Made by a program: the position numbers and the translations under genes
The notes under the pieces: model-generated
What the model was told of the DNA's origin: nothing
Databases searched by the model: none
The model's input: the letters and a program-made list of their open reading frames with translations, nothing else
From: Gymnogyps californianus
Lineage: Eukaryota; Chordata; Aves; Accipitriformes; Cathartidae
Length of the DNA: 64,000 nucleotides
NCBI RefSeq assembly: GCF_018139145.2
Contig: NC_059477.1
Coordinates: 18,463,522-18,527,521 of the forward strand
Direction of reading: 5' to 3'
Part shown: in pieces, positions 61,703-64,000 of the stretch
Numbering within the stretch: the first letter of the stretch is position 1
How the letters are laid out: every line of letters begins with the position of its first letter

Positions 61703-64000
61703 TGAGAGATGCAAATGATGAGACAAATGGAAAACAAGTGATAAAAAAATAGGAAGGCTTAAATATGAATAAATAATCTGTTGATTCATTTGGGAATCAC
61801 AAGTTACTGCTTTTGACAAAGAGCTTCAGAGTAGCAGTTGGTCTTTCCTAGGTCAATTAAATGGGTGAAAATACGTTCCTTTTGTTCAGTGACAGGAGTA
61901 TGAATCAAGGGATGTGGTTGTTATTCCTGTTTTTCTCAAACTTGATCTGTAGCCAGATTAGTCAAAACAATGTAGAGTGGTGTCAAGATAACCAAGCTGG
62001 CTCATTTCTTGTTACCATAGTTATATTAGCATGTTACCAAAAAGCAGTTTGTAGTAGCCTGCTCTGCATGTATTCAAGTCAAGATTATTTTAACTTTAGT
62101 TTGAGACATGAATAAACACATGCAACCTAGTAGCTAGTCTTTATAAGATTTATAAAGATATATTTCTGTGCATCTTAAATGAAAGAAAAAGCAATAAATC
62201 TTTATATTTTCATCCAGTGGATAGTGAAGTTGGTTTTACAAAGACCAAGGTTTAGACTGGCAGATATGATGTCACATTTGGATCTAGCACAGGCACAGCT
62301 TGAGTTATTGGCACTATAGTGGGAAATAAAGGTTATTTAGGATACAGAACAATGCCGCGAGCCCTTGACATTTGAGCATTTTTCTAGTGATTTTTGCCCT
62401 TTTCATTCTACATTCTGCAGCCATAACTGATGTAAAGTCATGAGACATTTCATGTGGAAAAAAAATGGCAAGATGAGTTTCTTCATCATTACACCAGTGA
62501 AGATAAATATTATTTCTTTGAAATTTTAGTGGAAATCCAAAGAGATTATAGGCTGAGAACAGTTCTAGTTATAAGTTTTGTCTGAAAGAGAGAGAAGCTC
62601 CAAGGACAACATTAACTTTTTGTGTCCTAGCATACTTTCTCACACAGTTTTAGAAGAAATCGGCTTTTCTTTTGCCCTTCTTACATCTGGCTAACACCAG
62701 TTCACCTGTTTAGTCCCTAAATATTATAATGAATACTCATATCTTTTTTCTTTGCTATTGGTTGTAAAGAAACACCTTGCAAGACCACACTTGCATTTAT
62801 CTGTTCAGTTTGCAATTTTCCAGCACGCACCATGATCAAGTTTGTTTATTATCCATAATGGCACACTGATGCTCTCGTTTTTGCCAGTCATTTTGTTCTT
62901 GAAGTACAGGTTTACCAAGTGTGCAAAATTTTCTCTCCCTTTGGAAAAAGATTACATAAATCTTAGAAGCCTCGATGGTTCAGTTCTGATGTATTCTAGA
63001 TGAAGATGAGCCTGAGGGAAGGTGCTGTGGGCTATGTCTTTCCTGCATAGAAGACGTTATCTTGGCAGATGATGTAGCTGAGATTACAGTTCTCTAACCT
63101 GAGTACCAGTGGTAGTGGAAAGGTCAGCTGCCTGAGCCAGAGTGTGGGTTGTGTGGGAGAAAATATCTGCGCTCTCTCCCAGTTGGGCTGGTACAGAGAA
63201 AGTGCTGAAATCCCTGCTACCGCTCTTTCACCACCACTGTCCCTGGGATGATGTGCACTCAGGTATCAGCCTATTCCCTGCAGTATTTTTATGCTTCTTA
63301 AGGCATCTTTCTGCTCTTCTAGTCCTAGGAGCTGGAAGGGTTCCTGTCACTGTTTAGAGAGGATTGAAGGTACCCATGAATTTGGCTGTACCACTTCCCT
63401 ACTGTACTTTCTGCCATCCCTGTCAGGGAGGCTTTGGGAAGATAGCAAGGCAAGCAGCTGCATAAGGGGAGCCTGCAGCACTGCTTGGTGCTCTTGAGCT
63501 GGGTTTACTCTCCTGCCTGGTATGCAGTGCTCCCGCTAGTGCGCGGGCAAGACAGGGAGATGGTGGCATGCAGCTGCCTGCACCAGTCCAGCAGGACTCA
63601 CTCACGGCTTTCCACGTTTTGGAGAAAATTGTTGCTTGTGATTTTTAGAGTAGCTTCTGAGTGTTCTGAGCTGCTGAGGATGGAGAGAGAGCCAGCTGGC
63701 TGTGATTTGCATCAGAATTAATCATTGATACTTCCTCCTAGTGAAAGTTGAGTGCCTCTCTTCCAGAGTGTAGTTGTAAAGCACTTGCTAGGAATGGAGA
63801 CAACATAGAACATACTTTTAAAACTTCTTCCTGAATTATATCTTGTTTCTTTTACTTGAATTCATTTGCTGCTTAAAATGCTTGACACCCAAATGCAGTC
63901 CTGATTTAAAGTGTCTAATATTATAATGATAATATCATCCAGATTTTTAAGGTATGAACTGGGAGCTATGCATTTGAAACGAGATTCTTATCCTTAAAGA

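Larger units (their letters stand above)
60506..64000 (+). other. PDE11A: PDE11A intron, 5' part (continues beyond window)
   Basis: I looked for the next GAF-B exon, which should encode the region around a DWLINNS-like stretch, and did not find it, so the intron continues past 64000. Contents: a Z-DNA-prone alternating stretch at 60701-60726, a MIR-like fragment near 61590 and a somewhat more GC-rich stretch at about 63100-63700 with overlapping, domain-free open frames. Confidence 0.75.

Noticed and set aside
60506..64000. Search for the next GAF-B exon
   Set aside because: No frame here resembles the expected continuation after SADTDN, and no suitable acceptor in phase 2 leads into a GAF sequence. 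It must lie beyond the window.
1..64000. CRISPR arrays, operons, tRNA or rRNA genes
   Set aside because: The window is vertebrate intronic sequence. No regular spacer array or RNA gene fold was noticed.

Overview
The window looks like nuclear DNA from a bird. Evidence: a CR1 LINE 3' end, five copies of a long terminal repeat family that I recognise from memory as common in neoavian genomes, low gene density, and vertebrate-type split exons. I cannot name the species from sequence alone.

The only gene I can support is PDE11A, the dual-specificity cAMP/cGMP phosphodiesterase, on the + strand. Four internal coding exons are visible: 13256-13414 (end of the cyclic-nucleotide-binding part of GAF-A, with the NKxnFx3DE motif), 54472-54561 (last helix of GAF-A and linker), 56696-56836 (start of GAF-B) and 60441-60505 (further into GAF-B). 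All four join in a single reading frame of 151 complete codons plus two bases. The amino-terminal coding exon lies upstream of the window. The rest of GAF-B and the catalytic domain lie downstream. Everything else is intron, including one of about 41 kb between the first two exons seen.

Layout: 1-13255 is intron with two CpG-rich patches near 740-1590. After the first exon come a purine-rich tract, a perfect 13-bp-arm hairpin (14239-14271) and a solo LTR (14449-15054). 15055-42506 is mostly unique AT-rich intron with a few very old amniote repeats. 42507-45339 is a repeat cluster: an inverted LTR, a CR1 fragment that still reads as the ORF2 C-terminus apart from one stop, and a direct LTR. 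A truncated LTR ends only 198 bp before the second exon, and another LTR begins 172 bp after the third exon, so the two short GAF-junction exons are closely bracketed by retroviral LTR sequence in the sense orientation.

I found no clearly new biological system. The observations most worth checking are the sense-oriented LTRs next to GAF exons as possible alternative promoters or splicing modifiers, the inverted LTR pair, the intronic hairpin and the CpG-rich patches.
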